Shown here: positions 47,027 through 56,085 of the stretch, piece by piece
Layout: each line of letters starts with the position of its first letter
How positions within the stretch are numbered: position 1 is the stretch's first letter
From: Prolixibacteraceae bacterium
GTDB taxonomy: Bacteria > Bacteroidota > Bacteroidia > Bacteroidales > Prolixibacteraceae
Direction: 5' to 3'
DNA: 64,000 nucleotides
Assembly (NCBI GenBank): GCA_003537645.1
Contig: DPRM01000135.1
Coordinates: forward strand, 57,348-121,347
Translations under genes and position numbers: made by a program
The notes under the pieces: generated by a model
What the model was told of the DNA's origin: nothing
The model's database searches: none
The model's input: only the letters and a program-made list of their open reading frames with translations

Positions 47027-49672
47027 TTACGGCATATTCAAACTCACCCTAATTCCTGAAGATCGGAATTTCCCATTCTCAAAGCCGGCAACTGCCTCAA
47101 CATTCAGCAATAAAAACAGGTTTCTGATACCGTATCCAGTTTCCACATAATTTTTAATTCCGGGAGTAGCAAGGTAATTTACAAACAGAACCTCCGATAT
47201 CGACGAGTTTTTGAATATGGGCAACTGCTTCACTATCAAACGGCGCGATTGCCATTCGGCATGGCCTTCGGCAAATTGCCTGCCGGTTGAATACTCATAA
47301 AATGGAAGCAACCTGAAACTATTTTCGTAGGAAGAAAATAGGAATCCGGTGGATCTTGTGTTGAAATGCCGGAAATCTTCGAAATACAAACGACTACTAT
47401 TCAAGAATTTACCCGACTGAACCTGATAAGAAAAGACATCGGAAATACCAAAACGAATCATTTGCCTGACGCCAAGTTTTATCAGATTGAAATGCGAATC
47501 GCTTCCGAAAACGCCGGAAAATGCTCCTTTATATTCGAGCGAATAGGTCGGAAATTTGCTTTCGGCATACATTTTTGTATTGTTACGAATACGGTACCGG
47601 TGGTGCGGAGTGTATTCCAACACAAACCGCCCGATAAACGACTGATGCCGTTCAAGTTGCCAATCCTCTATTGTATTATTTTCAGGAAAATTGGGTTGAA
47701 TTTCCTTGTCGGCATATTTAATCAACGAATAATTCGAATGATTCTCCAGTTGAAAATTGTCGCTGTATTCAACAGCAGTGCTAAGGTTCAGTCCGTTTGC
47801 CAGATCGCGGCTAAATTTCATCTGTAAAAAATCGCGCCGGTAAAACCGTTTGTAATTTTCTTCGAGCCAAAGGGTATAAAAATCATTGGTCATTGTTGGC
47901 AAACCCGAATCGCGGTTAAAATCATCGGTAGTTGAACCCGCACTTGCCGAAATCCATGTGTTTGTAAGTCCGTTTAGTCGCTGGCTGTATGCAAATGTAA
48001 CATCCGGTTTTTTGCGTGCAAAAGCATAAGCAAAATGTGGACTAAGACGCAAAGAACGACCCGTACTATCCGATTTGTAATAGCTGAAAGGCAGCTCAAC
48101 CCGCAATCCGTCAACCGAATTAAACGAAAGTGAAGTTGGGTCAGTAAGGTTTGGAATGGAAAAAATTTCGGTTCTCCTAATTGAATCTATCGAATAATTG
48201 TAGCTTTTTCCCACTACCAGATGCTTCAGCTTAAATTTACGGCGCGAATCGCGCACCGAATCCTGAAATTCAGGAGTTGACGAAACCATCAGAAAAGAGT
48301 CCTTTTTTGCAAAACTAACCATCTCTTTTTCAGTCAGCGGAATAGGCCGCAGCGTTGCCCAATAGACGGTATCGTTGTTCACCTGTTTCTGGCTCACCTG
48401 AAAACCTGACTTTATTTCGAGCGGCTCCGGCGGACTGTTGCGTTTTGTGTCCTTTTCAATCAGGCGGTTAAGTTTCACGGTCTCACGGTTATTAAGTTCC
48501 TGTTTCTGCATCAATTCAGCCATCCGCTTTTGCTCGCGCGATTTTTGTTCCCGCTGCTGCTCAACTTGCCTGGTTTCGTCGGCAATCTTTTCAAAAACCT
48601 GCTGCTCCTCCATCTGCTGAAGTTTCTGCCTTTCAACAAAAGTATGATCCAAAGCCGGATTCAGCGTGGTTTTGTATTCGCTGATGGAAGCCACGTATTT
48701 GTATTTCATCTTCAAACCAAGTCCCGAAAAATCCATATCAAAATCAAGGCTCACCGGCATCCATGTATTTTTGTTCACTTCAGCATAAACCTGGCGGACT
48801 TTCACATCGGTCATCGTAATGTGCATCGTTAAATCAGCCGAATGGATGTTCCAGAAACCGTCGGCAATAAAAATGTATCCTGAAAACACGTCGCTGCCTT
48901 TGATTTTTGGCATCACTCTAATCTTGTTAATTGTGCGTCCCTGATCGTCGAAAACACCTTCGAGCCTGAAATTATAAACCTTCAATGCACTTTTCCCAAC
49001 CGGAGAAACGATTCCATACTTGTCGGCGTCGTACAAATTATTGGTAATCATTCCCATTGGCGAAGTATTGTTTTGCTTTCCCGACGAGCGCATTGCCAAA
49101 ACTTTTTGGTTCACCTTATCCGGAAGTTCGAAATCAATTTTACTCACAGTTTCCATTACGAAAGGCTCATTTTCTTTAACACCGCCCTTTCGCATCTGTT
49201 TTTCCATCAAAAAAGGAATTTTTTCGAAAACTCCCGAGCCTTTGAGATACACTTTGCACGAATATTTCGAAACCTGTTTCTGGTAATAGGGCGCCATTGC
49301 AATTGCCCGGCGCATAATGTAATAAGCAGGATCTTCGCCCGAAGCCATTACTTTAATCTCCGGAATCCGGTAATTCTGGTTCATTAACCTGATATTTATT
49401 TCCTGAAATGTGCTCCCGACAGTGACCTCGATATTTTGAGTATGATAACCAAGATATTGGAACAAAACTTTCCATTTTCCCTCCGGAAGTTTCAACTCAT
49501 AAATGCCATCAATATTCGACGCTGTGCCGGTTGATAATTCAGGAATATAAATATTGGCAAACGGAACTGATTCGCCTTGTTCGTTCGTAATTCGACCACG
49601 AATTCCCTGCGAAAATGCAGAAACAGATGAAATGAAAATCAGGAAAGAAAGAAGTAAAAATCTTAAATGCAT
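47027..49672 (-). CDS. DUF5686 outer-membrane protein with carboxypeptidase-like regulatory domain
   Basis: The 881-residue protein has a signal peptide (MHLRFLLLSFLIFISSVSA), an N-terminal beta-sandwich of the CarbopepD_reg type (GRITNEQGESVPFANIYI, TASNIDGIYELKLP), a middle domain, a charged coiled-coil segment (about 355-410, rich in Q, E, K, R) and a C-terminal region with alternating strands of an outer-membrane barrel. This is the DUF5686 family, widespread in Bacteroidota near TonB-type systems but without assigned function; it has no plug domain or TonB box. The start at 49672 is set by the signal peptide. Confidence 0.88.
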   Translation of the reverse strand: MHLRFLLLSFLIFISSVSAFSQGIRGRITNEQGESVPFANIYIPELSTGTASNIDGIYELKLPEGKWKVLFQYLGYHTQNIEVTVGSTFQEINIRLMNQNYRIPEIKVMASGEDPAYYIMRRAIAMAPYYQKQVSKYSCKVYLKGSGVFEKIPFLMEKQMRKGGVKENEPFVMETVSKIDFELPDKVNQKVLAMRSSGKQNNTSPMGMITNNLYDADKYGIVSPVGKSALKVYNFRLEGVFDDQGRTINKIRVMPKIKGSDVFSGYIFIADGFWNIHSADLTMHITMTDVKVRQVYAEVNKNTWMPVSLDFDMDFSGLGLKMKYKYVASISEYKTTLNPALDHTFVERQKLQQMEEQQVFEKIADETRQVEQQREQKSREQKRMAELMQKQELNNRETVKLNRLIEKDTKRNSPPEPLEIKSGFQVSQKQVNNDTVYWATLRPIPLTEKEMVSFAKKDSFLMVSSTPEFQDSVRDSRRKFKLKHLVVGKSYNYSIDSIRRTEIFSIPNLTDPTSLSFNSVDGLRVELPFSYYKSDSTGRSLRLSPHFAYAFARKKPDVTFAYSQRLNGLTNTWISASAGSTTDDFNRDSGLPTMTNDFYTLWLEENYKRFYRRDFLQMKFSRDLANGLNLSTAVEYSDNFQLENHSNYSLIKYADKEIQPNFPENNTIEDWQLERHQSFIGRFVLEYTPHHRYRIRNNTKMYAESKFPTYSLEYKGAFSGVFGSDSHFNLIKLGVRQMIRFGISDVFSYQVQSGKFLNSSRLYFEDFRHFNTRSTGFLFSSYENSFRLLPFYEYSTGRQFAEGHAEWQSRRLIVKQLPIFKNSSISEVLFVNYLATPGIKNYVETGYGIRNLFLLLNVEAVAGFENGKFRSSGIRVSLNMP

Positions 49673-49788
49673 GGGCGATTGGTTATTGGAGTCTGATTCC
49701 AAAAATAAACGATTTTAAGTTTAATTCAGCATTAAGATATGTTAAAAAGATTGAACTAATTATAATTCAACAAATTGTAGTAATTAAT

Positions 49789-50121
49789 TTAATCCCTTTT
49801 ATGGTGCGGCATTTCCATTGGTATTTCGAACGAAATTTCAATCACGCCTTTGAATTCGCCGTCTTCCATCCACGGTGTCTGGTGAATCATTTTGCGGATG
49901 CCACGCTTTACGGTTGAATATGAATTGGTGATAGGATTGGCCAGCATTTCGAGTAATTTAGTTCGCGAAGGTTCCGGATGACAATCGATCAGGCTTTTTC
50001 CCAACAAGCCTTCGCTATCGTATTTGGCAAATTGCTTCTTCGATAAATCGTTCATATAAACCACAATACCATCGCGGTCGCAAACCGTAATTTCTCCTAA
50101 AAACCCGTCTGTCCAGTTCAT
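49789..50121 (-). CDS. Stand-alone PAS-domain protein
   Basis: The 110-residue protein is a single PAS fold: GEITVCDRDGIVVYMND, the loop LLGKSLIDCHPEPSR, and a beta-sheet end GVIEISFEIPMEMPHH. It has no kinase, cyclase or DNA-binding part and no signal peptide. It starts three bases after the stop of the GH16-fold gene, so the two are co-transcribed and probably work together. Single PAS proteins bind small molecules or other proteins; the ligand is unknown. The motif CHPEP is reminiscent of haem- or metal-linked PAS loops, but that is only a resemblance. Confidence 0.85.
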   Translation of the reverse strand: MNWTDGFLGEITVCDRDGIVVYMNDLSKKQFAKYDSEGLLGKSLIDCHPEPSRTKLLEMLANPITNSYSTVKRGIRKMIHQTPWMEDGEFKGVIEISFEIPMEMPHHKRD

Positions 50122-50124
50122 ATT

Positions 50125-51555
50125 TTAATGATGCTGATAAAAACGAACCCAATCGATTTCGAAACGGTGCGGCAAATTGCTGACAGGCTCGCCAACCACA
50201 ATCGAAGCGGCGTTCAGGTGCATTTTAAATGCCGGAATATTATGGGTCAGATTTAACATTTCGCGTCCGTTGATGGTCCAGACCAGTGAATGTGCCGACC
50301 ATTCGAGCCTGAAAATATAGAATTCGCCGGTTTTTAGTCCCGCGATACTTTCGCATTCGGCCTGAATTCCATCTGCAGATTTAGACAACAACCCTAGACG
50401 GTTTTTTACGCCCATTTCAACCAGATTAACCTGTGGAGAACTTTCTTCTCCCAATAAATAAATGGCATCAACCAGATTTTGCGACGGCTTATATTTCACT
50501 TTGGCTTCCAAAATTCCGTGTTTCCACCACTCAACTCCTGCTGTTGAAACAACACCCGATGTATAATCGAATTCCTGCTCAATAAATCCGAACGGAATCC
50601 GCCATTGCATCCCTTTTGCCTTTTCTTTGCGCACTTCAATTTTCAGGGTTTTTCCGTCAACCGAAACATTTTTCCCATCGGTAAAGGCGTGTAAATCTCC
50701 AATTTGCGAAAAATTCTGTCCAAGAACTTTGCTAGCCCAATGCGATTGTGTTTGCCACTTTTGAACATCAAGTTTTCCATTTTCAAAACGGTCTTCAAAA
50801 ACCAGATTCCATTTTTTGAAAAAATCAAAAGCCGCAGAATATTTGTATTTCAGATAGTTGATCAGTTGCGGCGTTTTCATCAATTCGGCAAAGCGTTTTT
50901 CTTTGGTAGCTTCTTCGGTTTTTTCCCATTTTTGCTTGTCTCCGAGGTAAGCAACCCTCGCCTTAAACTCTTCCGAAGCAGTTATTTTCTGAAGCTCTTC
51001 AAAACGTTTCCGTTCCGGCGAATCAATCATTAATTCGTAGTTATTGTAAGCCGGTGATTTTCTGAAGTTCTTGAAGAACTTAATATCATCCGATTCGTTG
51101 ATTTTGTGAAATTCGGCATATAACGCATATTCCTCCGAATTTTTATCCTTTTTCTTCAGTGCTTCCAGCGAATGCTTGTCAACCAAAGCTTTAAGCTCTT
51201 TGTATTTTGCCTTTAATTCAGAATTCGAAATCTTTTCAAATCGTTTTAATTCATCCGATTTCAGGGTTGAATAGAACTTCTGAAGTTTGCTGTTTCTTTC
51301 CAGCTTTTTCAGTTCGGCAAGTTGGGCGTCCTCTTTACTTCCTTTTAAAACCAGATGTTGAATTTCCTTTTTCTGTTGCTTAAAAGTTGCCGAATTCACC
51401 AATACTTCAAGCTCATGATATTCTTTTTGTTCATTTGATTTTTCAAACTCGCAAAACATACGGTAATCAGCCAGCAAAGCCTCGTGTGCAGATTCAATTT
51501 TCGCGGTTGACTTAATCAATCCAAAAGTGCTTGCAATGAACAGTTTAAACGACAT
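50125..51555 (-). CDS. Leaderless helical-repeat protein fused to a degenerate GH16-like domain
   Basis: The 476-residue protein has two halves. Residues 20-245 are charged helices with a recurring pattern of F/Y-x-E-L-x-K followed by S-x-E-F/L-K (for example RFEKISNSELKAKY, RFEELQKITASEEFKA, RFAELMKTP). Residues 248-476 have a GH16-type jelly roll (LVFEDRFENGKLDVQKW, GILEAKVKY, FYIFRLEWSAHSLVWTING, RFEIDWVRFYQ). The GH16 catalytic signature ExDxxE reads Q375-V-N377-L-V-E380, so the nucleophile and the central aspartate are replaced by their amides. No signal peptide is seen, odd for a glycanase. It is likely an inactive, possibly sugar-binding or scaffold protein in the cytoplasm, paired with the PAS protein behind it. 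Confidence 0.8.
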   Translation of the reverse strand: MSFKLFIASTFGLIKSTAKIESAHEALLADYRMFCEFEKSNEQKEYHELEVLVNSATFKQQKKEIQHLVLKGSKEDAQLAELKKLERNSKLQKFYSTLKSDELKRFEKISNSELKAKYKELKALVDKHSLEALKKKDKNSEEYALYAEFHKINESDDIKFFKNFRKSPAYNNYELMIDSPERKRFEELQKITASEEFKARVAYLGDKQKWEKTEEATKEKRFAELMKTPQLINYLKYKYSAAFDFFKKWNLVFEDRFENGKLDVQKWQTQSHWASKVLGQNFSQIGDLHAFTDGKNVSVDGKTLKIEVRKEKAKGMQWRIPFGFIEQEFDYTSGVVSTAGVEWWKHGILEAKVKYKPSQNLVDAIYLLGEESSPQVNLVEMGVKNRLGLLSKSADGIQAECESIAGLKTGEFYIFRLEWSAHSLVWTINGREMLNLTHNIPAFKMHLNAASIVVGEPVSNLPHRFEIDWVRFYQHH

Positions 51556-51688
51556 AGTATTTTATTTTTGGTCTGAAATTCGAAGTTCTAAAAATAGCAA
51601 ATAAAACAAACATCACTACTTTTTTCGCTCTTCGCATGAAAAACGCTAAATTCACCTGAAAATTATATTAAAAGCTAATTTCTGCACC

Positions 51689-52807
51689 ATGAAGATTCTG
51701 AAAAAATTGATTTACACAGTGGTTTTGGCATTCTTCCTGAATGCGGGTTTTGCACAGAATTTCCTTGAATCGGGCATAAAACCTGGTAAAACCTATATTC
51801 TGCTCGCCCACCCCACCGTTCAAAACCTCGAAACCATCCATTTCTTACTGAACAACAACATACTACAATTGCCTGATGCCGAATTCATTGGCATTTTTTC
51901 ATCTGCCGAAAGTTACAACTATAAGCATTCGATCGATTTAATCGGGAAACCCGAAATGAGCAGATTTCATTTGCAGAAAGTTGACGGGGCAGAAAGTTCC
52001 GCAAATATTTACACCGTAAATAGCTGGACAAAGACATTTAAAAATCTGTTCGATCAATCGGCTGGTATTTTCTTTTTTGGCGGCCCCGACATTCAGCCCG
52101 AATTATACGAACAGGAAAACCTTTATTCTGAAGTTACCGATCCAAACCGTCATTCATTCGAACTAAGTTTTTTATTCCATTTGCTGGGAGGCAAACAAAA
52201 CAGTGGATTTTCTCCATTCCTGAAGGAAAAACCCGGCTATTTTGTAACCGGTTTCTGCCTCGGAATGCAAAGCATGAACGTAGCAACCGGCGGTACTTTG
52301 ACGCAGGATATTCCGGCTCAAACCTATAAAAAGATGACTGCTGAAGAAAATCTGAAACTTAAGAAAGATCAGCTGCACCGTAATTACTGGCAGGAAATTA
52401 AGAACGATACATTATTTATGGGTATCAATTTTCATCCGATTCTATATACGGCTCACCCATTTTTCATGAAGAAAGTTAAAGCTGACAGGGAACTTAAACC
52501 ACTGGTTTTAAGCAGCCACCACCAGAGCATCGAAAAACTGGGCAAAGATTTAATTGTAACTGCCACATCGATGGATGAAATGGTTATCGAAGGAATCCAG
52601 CACCGCGTTTACCCGAATGTGTTTGCCGTTCAGTTTCATCCCGAAGTTCCGTCACTGTACAAAGATGGCAAAAAGCTAAAATTTGCTCCGGAAGATACTC
52701 CAAAATCATACTACGAAATCATTTCGGAAGAAGGCCGCGAATTTCACCTGAAATACTGGCAGGCCATCTCGAAAGCAATAGAATCATCGATCAGGCTACA
52801 GAAATAA
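51689..52807 (+). CDS. Exported class-I glutamine amidotransferase-like (peptidase C26) protein
   Basis: The 372-residue protein has a signal peptide (MKILKKLIYTVVLAFFLNA, cleavage near FAQ). The rest resembles class-I GATase/gamma-glutamyl hydrolase enzymes: FFFGGPDIQPELY, the nucleophile elbow GFCLGMQ (C190) and the His-Glu pair in FAVQFHPEVPSLY. Relatives (PuuD, GGH) hydrolyse gamma-glutamyl bonds. Export to the periplasm suggests action on gamma-glutamyl peptides or polyglutamates from outside. It is a single gene in front of prfC. Substrate not deducible from sequence. Confidence 0.85.
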   Translation: MKILKKLIYTVVLAFFLNAGFAQNFLESGIKPGKTYILLAHPTVQNLETIHFLLNNNILQLPDAEFIGIFSSAESYNYKHSIDLIGKPEMSRFHLQKVDGAESSANIYTVNSWTKTFKNLFDQSAGIFFFGGPDIQPELYEQENLYSEVTDPNRHSFELSFLFHLLGGKQNSGFSPFLKEKPGYFVTGFCLGMQSMNVATGGTLTQDIPAQTYKKMTAEENLKLKKDQLHRNYWQEIKNDTLFMGINFHPILYTAHPFFMKKVKADRELKPLVLSSHHQSIEKLGKDLIVTATSMDEMVIEGIQHRVYPNVFAVQFHPEVPSLYKDGKKLKFAPEDTPKSYYEIISEEGREFHLKYWQAISKAIESSIRLQK

Positions 52808-52992
52808 GTGATCAGAAATAAGTCAAGGAATTCAGTATTTTATCAATATTTTCACGTCATTAATCTTCATTTGCTTCGCATGATTTTATAACAATTGAAT
52901 GACAACGATTACATCAATTATAACCAATGGTTCATTTCGATCGTTCACTCAATCAATCATCCAGTCCTTCAATCTTGTGTCAGATAAAATTC

Positions 52993-53000
52993 TACTTTTG
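52993..53000 (+). promoter_or_regulatory. -7 promoter element of prfC
   Basis: TACTTTTG fully matches TANNTTTG and lies 23 bp before the ATG. A TTG 15 bases upstream could serve as a closely spaced -33 box. Confidence 0.5.
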
Positions 53001-53023
53001 CAGCTTCAAAAAACATTGGAGTA

Positions 53024-54598
53024 ATGAGTAATCAGACAGAAATTCGAAGAAGAAGAACCTTTGCCATTGTGAGTCACCCCGATGCGGGAAAAACAACGCT
53101 GACCGAAAAACTATTGTTATTCGGAGGTGCCATCCACGTTGCCGGCGCAGTTAAAAGCAATAAAATCAAGAAGGGAGCCACTTCCGACTTCATGGAAATA
53201 GAACGTCAGCGCGGTATTTCGGTTGCTACTTCGGTAATGGGTTTCGAATACGACGGCTACAAGGTAAATATTCTGGATACGCCTGGTCACCAGGACTTTC
53301 AGGAAGATACTTTCCGCACACTTACAGCCGTTGACAGCGTAATTATTGTGATTGACGCCGCAAAAGGTGTTGAACCGCAAACCGAAAAGCTGATGAATGT
53401 TTGCCGGATGCGGAAAACGCCGGTCATTGTTTTCATCAACAAACTCGACAGACCAACGCAAGACACGTTTGAATTGCTCGACGATATTGAACGTCAACTG
53501 CAGATCAGTATCAATCCTTTGAGCTGGCCAATTAACAACGGACCCGAATTTAAAGGAGTTTACAACATATTCAACAAAAGCCTGAACCTGTTTCAAGCCA
53601 GCGTTCAGGACATTGAACCAGGTATTTCATTTGATGATCTCAACAGCTCCGAACTGGAGAAACACATCGGCAGCGATGCCCTGAAACTTCGTGAAGATCT
53701 GGAATTGGTTTATGGCGTTTATCCGCCTTTCGACCACAACGAATATCTGGCAGGAAATCTGGCGCCGGTTTTCTTCGGAAGTGCACTTTACAATTTTGGT
53801 ATTCAGGAGTTGCTGGATGCCTTTGTGAAAATTGCGCCCTGGCCGCGTTCGGTGCAAACCGAAGAACGTTTGGTCGATCCTGAAGACGACAAATTCAGCG
53901 GATTCGTGTTTAAAATTCACGCCAACATCGATCCCAATCACCGCAGCCGGATTGCTTTCGTAAAAGTTTGCTCCGGAAAATTCGAACGAAATGCTATTTA
54001 CAAGCAAGTTCGCACCGGAAAAACCTTTCGGGTATCGAGCCCAACCGCATTCATGGCTTCTCAAAAAGAAATCATCGAAGAAGCATTTCCCGGCGATATC
54101 GTAGGTTTCCCCGACAACGGATCGTTCATCATTGGCGACACCATCAGCGAAGGCGAAGAAATCCATTTCAAAGGTTTGCCAAGTTTTTCTCCTGAATTGT
54201 TTAAATTCGTGGAGAATGCCGATCCGATGAAAACCAAACAGCTCAACAAAGGGGTCGATCAGCTGATGGACGAAGGTGTTGCTCAGTTATTTACCAGCCA
54301 GTTCAATGGTCGAAAAATCATAGGAACAGTCGGACAACTTCAGTTTGAAGTAATTCAGTATCGGTTGGAACACGAATACAGCGCCAAATGCCGGTTCGAG
54401 CCACTATCGATGTACAAAGCCTGCTGGATTCAGAGCGATAACCCAAAAGCGCTGATCGAATTTAAAAACCGCAAACACCAGAAAATGGCTACCGATAAGC
54501 GTGGTCGTGATGTGTTTATGGCCGATTCGCAGTTTATCCTCGACATGGCTCAAAATGAGTTTAAGGAGATCAAGTTTCATTTTACTTCTGAATTCTAG
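53024..54598 (+). CDS. prfC: Peptide chain release factor 3
   Basis: The 524-residue GTPase has all G motifs of RF3: SHPDAGKTTLTEKLL (G1), the RQRGISVATSV switch, DTPGHQDF (G3), NKLDRP (G4), and the RF3-specific C-terminal part (VGQLQFEVIQYRLEHEYSAKC). It releases RF1/RF2 from the ribosome after termination. The length is standard. It precedes the ABC exporter ATPase by 29 bp. Confidence 0.97.
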   Translation: MSNQTEIRRRRTFAIVSHPDAGKTTLTEKLLLFGGAIHVAGAVKSNKIKKGATSDFMEIERQRGISVATSVMGFEYDGYKVNILDTPGHQDFQEDTFRTLTAVDSVIIVIDAAKGVEPQTEKLMNVCRMRKTPVIVFINKLDRPTQDTFELLDDIERQLQISINPLSWPINNGPEFKGVYNIFNKSLNLFQASVQDIEPGISFDDLNSSELEKHIGSDALKLREDLELVYGVYPPFDHNEYLAGNLAPVFFGSALYNFGIQELLDAFVKIAPWPRSVQTEERLVDPEDDKFSGFVFKIHANIDPNHRSRIAFVKVCSGKFERNAIYKQVRTGKTFRVSSPTAFMASQKEIIEEAFPGDIVGFPDNGSFIIGDTISEGEEIHFKGLPSFSPELFKFVENADPMKTKQLNKGVDQLMDEGVAQLFTSQFNGRKIIGTVGQLQFEVIQYRLEHEYSAKCRFEPLSMYKACWIQSDNPKALIEFKNRKHQKMATDKRGRDVFMADSQFILDMAQNEFKEIKFHFTSEF

Positions 54599-54627
54599 AC
54601 CAGCGAAACTGTCAAATAACCAGATAT

Positions 54628-55296
54628 ATGCTTCTCAAATTTGAAAAAATAGCCAAATCCTACTCCAAAGATCGCGTGATTCTCGATCAGCTTGATCTGG
54701 AAATAAAAGGTGGCGAGCGCGTAGCCATCGTCGGTCCGTCGGGATCTGGCAAAACCACTTTGCTGAATCTGATTGGTACTTTGGATCGCCCTGACTCTGG
54801 TAAAATGTACTTCGAAAATCAGGACTTGTCGGTGTTTACTGATCTGCAACTGGCCGCATTTCGCAATGAGAAAATCGGGTTTGTATTCCAGATGCACCAT
54901 CTGTTGCCACAACTTACTTTGCTCGAAAATATCCTTTTGCCAACCCTGACAGACAAAAAACTTCAGGGAAAGGAAACACACGAACGGGCTCGAAAATTGA
55001 TTTCCAGAATGGGATTGGCCGAAGTTGCACATCAAAAACCTTCGGAATTATCGGGTGGAGAATGCCAGCGGACAGCGGTTGCCCGGGCGCTGATCAACCG
55101 TCCCGGACTGATTTTGGCCGACGAACCAACCGGTGCACTCGATCAGAAATCGGCTTTTAACCTGACTGATTTACTAGTTGAACTGAATAAGGAAGAAGGA
55201 GTTACGTTGATTGTGGTCACCCACTCGATGGATGTGGCCAGCAAAATGAATAGGATTTACACATTGAGCGAAGGGAAACTTATAACAATTGAATAA
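54628..55296 (+). CDS. ABC exporter ATPase, LolD/MacB type
   Basis: The 222-residue ATPase has Walker A (GPSGSGKTT), Q loop (FVFQMHHLLPQLT), signature LSGGECQR, Walker B (LILADEPTGALD) and the H switch (THS). It belongs to the LolD/MacB (type VII exporter) class that works with FtsX-type permeases. The probable partner is the large permease at 56086, but a DUF1697 gene and palindromic repeats lie between them, so the operon appears interrupted. Confidence 0.92.
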   Translation: MLLKFEKIAKSYSKDRVILDQLDLEIKGGERVAIVGPSGSGKTTLLNLIGTLDRPDSGKMYFENQDLSVFTDLQLAAFRNEKIGFVFQMHHLLPQLTLLENILLPTLTDKKLQGKETHERARKLISRMGLAEVAHQKPSELSGGECQRTAVARALINRPGLILADEPTGALDQKSAFNLTDLLVELNKEEGVTLIVVTHSMDVASKMNRIYTLSEGKLITIE

Positions 55297-55305
55297 TGAA
55301 TATGC

Positions 55306-55387
55306 ACCCCTTCGGGGTTAATAGTCGCTTATTCGGATGATCATCTATAAATCTTATCACACCTTCGGCGTTTGCAATACCGAAGGT
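55306..55387. repeat. Two palindromes behind the ABC ATPase gene
   Basis: ACCCCTTCGGGGT (55306-55318) is a near-perfect palindrome and ACCTTCGG/CCGAAGGT (55361-55368 and 55380-55387) a hairpin with an 11-base loop. Neither has a T run. They resemble interspersed palindromes seen at 28.0 kb (CCGAAGGG type). Confidence 0.6.
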
Positions 55388-55440
55388 ATCTTAGAATAGG
55401 GAAACTGTCAGATTACTAACATTTCTATCGAAAAAATAAA

Positions 55441-55986
55441 ATGACCAAATACATCTCCATACTTCGCGGTATTAACGTGGCCGGCACACGGAAAATCCCG
55501 ATGACTGGACTTAAATCGGCATTGGAAAATGCTGGTTTTCAGGAGGTGCAAACATACATTCAGAGCGGAAATGTAATTTTTGATTCAGAAGAGACAGAAG
55601 CTCGTATTTTGGAAGAAAAAATTCAGGAAATAATTGCCGCAACATTTGGTTTCGCTGATGTTCCGGTGATTGTTCGGAATTCGAAAGAATGGGCTGAATC
55701 CATTGTTAATAATCCATTTCTGAAAGAAAATGATCCGGACATTGAAAAACTGCACCTGACTTTTCTGAAAGCGTTGCCTTCCGCCGAAAACATGGAAAAG
55801 ATCAAAAGCCTGGACTTTTTACCTGATCGCTTTCATATTATTGGGAAAGATGTATTTGTTTATTGTGAAAACGGTTATGGCCGCTCGAAAATCACAAACG
55901 ATTTTTTTGAAAAGAAACTGAAAGTTGCGGCCACCACCCGCAACTGGAAAACCGTAATGAAATTGCACGAAATAGCAAAGTTCTAA
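55441..55986 (+). CDS. DUF1697 family protein
   Basis: The 181-residue protein shows the DUF1697 pattern: an N-terminal YISILRGINVAGTRKIPMTGLK, EVQTYIQSGNVIFDS, and the C-terminal YGRSKITNDFFEKKL followed by ATTRNWKTVMKL. The family is widespread and of unknown function, and is frequently found as single accessory genes. Here it lies between the ABC ATPase and its probable permease, with palindromic repeats on both sides, which suggests a later insertion into that operon. Confidence 0.88.
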   Translation: MTKYISILRGINVAGTRKIPMTGLKSALENAGFQEVQTYIQSGNVIFDSEETEARILEEKIQEIIAATFGFADVPVIVRNSKEWAESIVNNPFLKENDPDIEKLHLTFLKALPSAENMEKIKSLDFLPDRFHIIGKDVFVYCENGYGRSKITNDFFEKKLKVAATTRNWKTVMKLHEIAKF

Positions 55987-56012
55987 TATTAAATGCGAGT
56001 TTCAAGATGAGT

Positions 56013-56047
56013 TATCCTTTGCCGTTCGGCTTTAGCCAACGGACATT
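56013..56047 (-). repeat. Interspersed palindromic repeat, copy 1
   Basis: On the minus strand it reads AATGTCCGTTGG, CTAAAGC, then CGGCAAAGGAT. Relatives lie at 59328-59364 (+), 59405-59417 (half, -), 60599-60636 (+), 60677-60716 (-) and 60779-60818 (+). Arms pair (CCGTTGG with CCAACGG or CCGACGG), so transcripts would fold. Confidence 0.75.
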
Positions 56048-56085
56048 GAATTTAAAAATCAAACATTTTATATCTCATTCAAAGC

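Noticed and set aside
53627..54166. 179-codon antisense frame within prfC
   Set aside because: prfC is certain; the antisense translation is rich in F, E and N without any known motif.
55306..55318. Intrinsic terminator behind the ABC ATPase gene
   Set aside because: The palindrome has no following T run and belongs to an interspersed repeat type.
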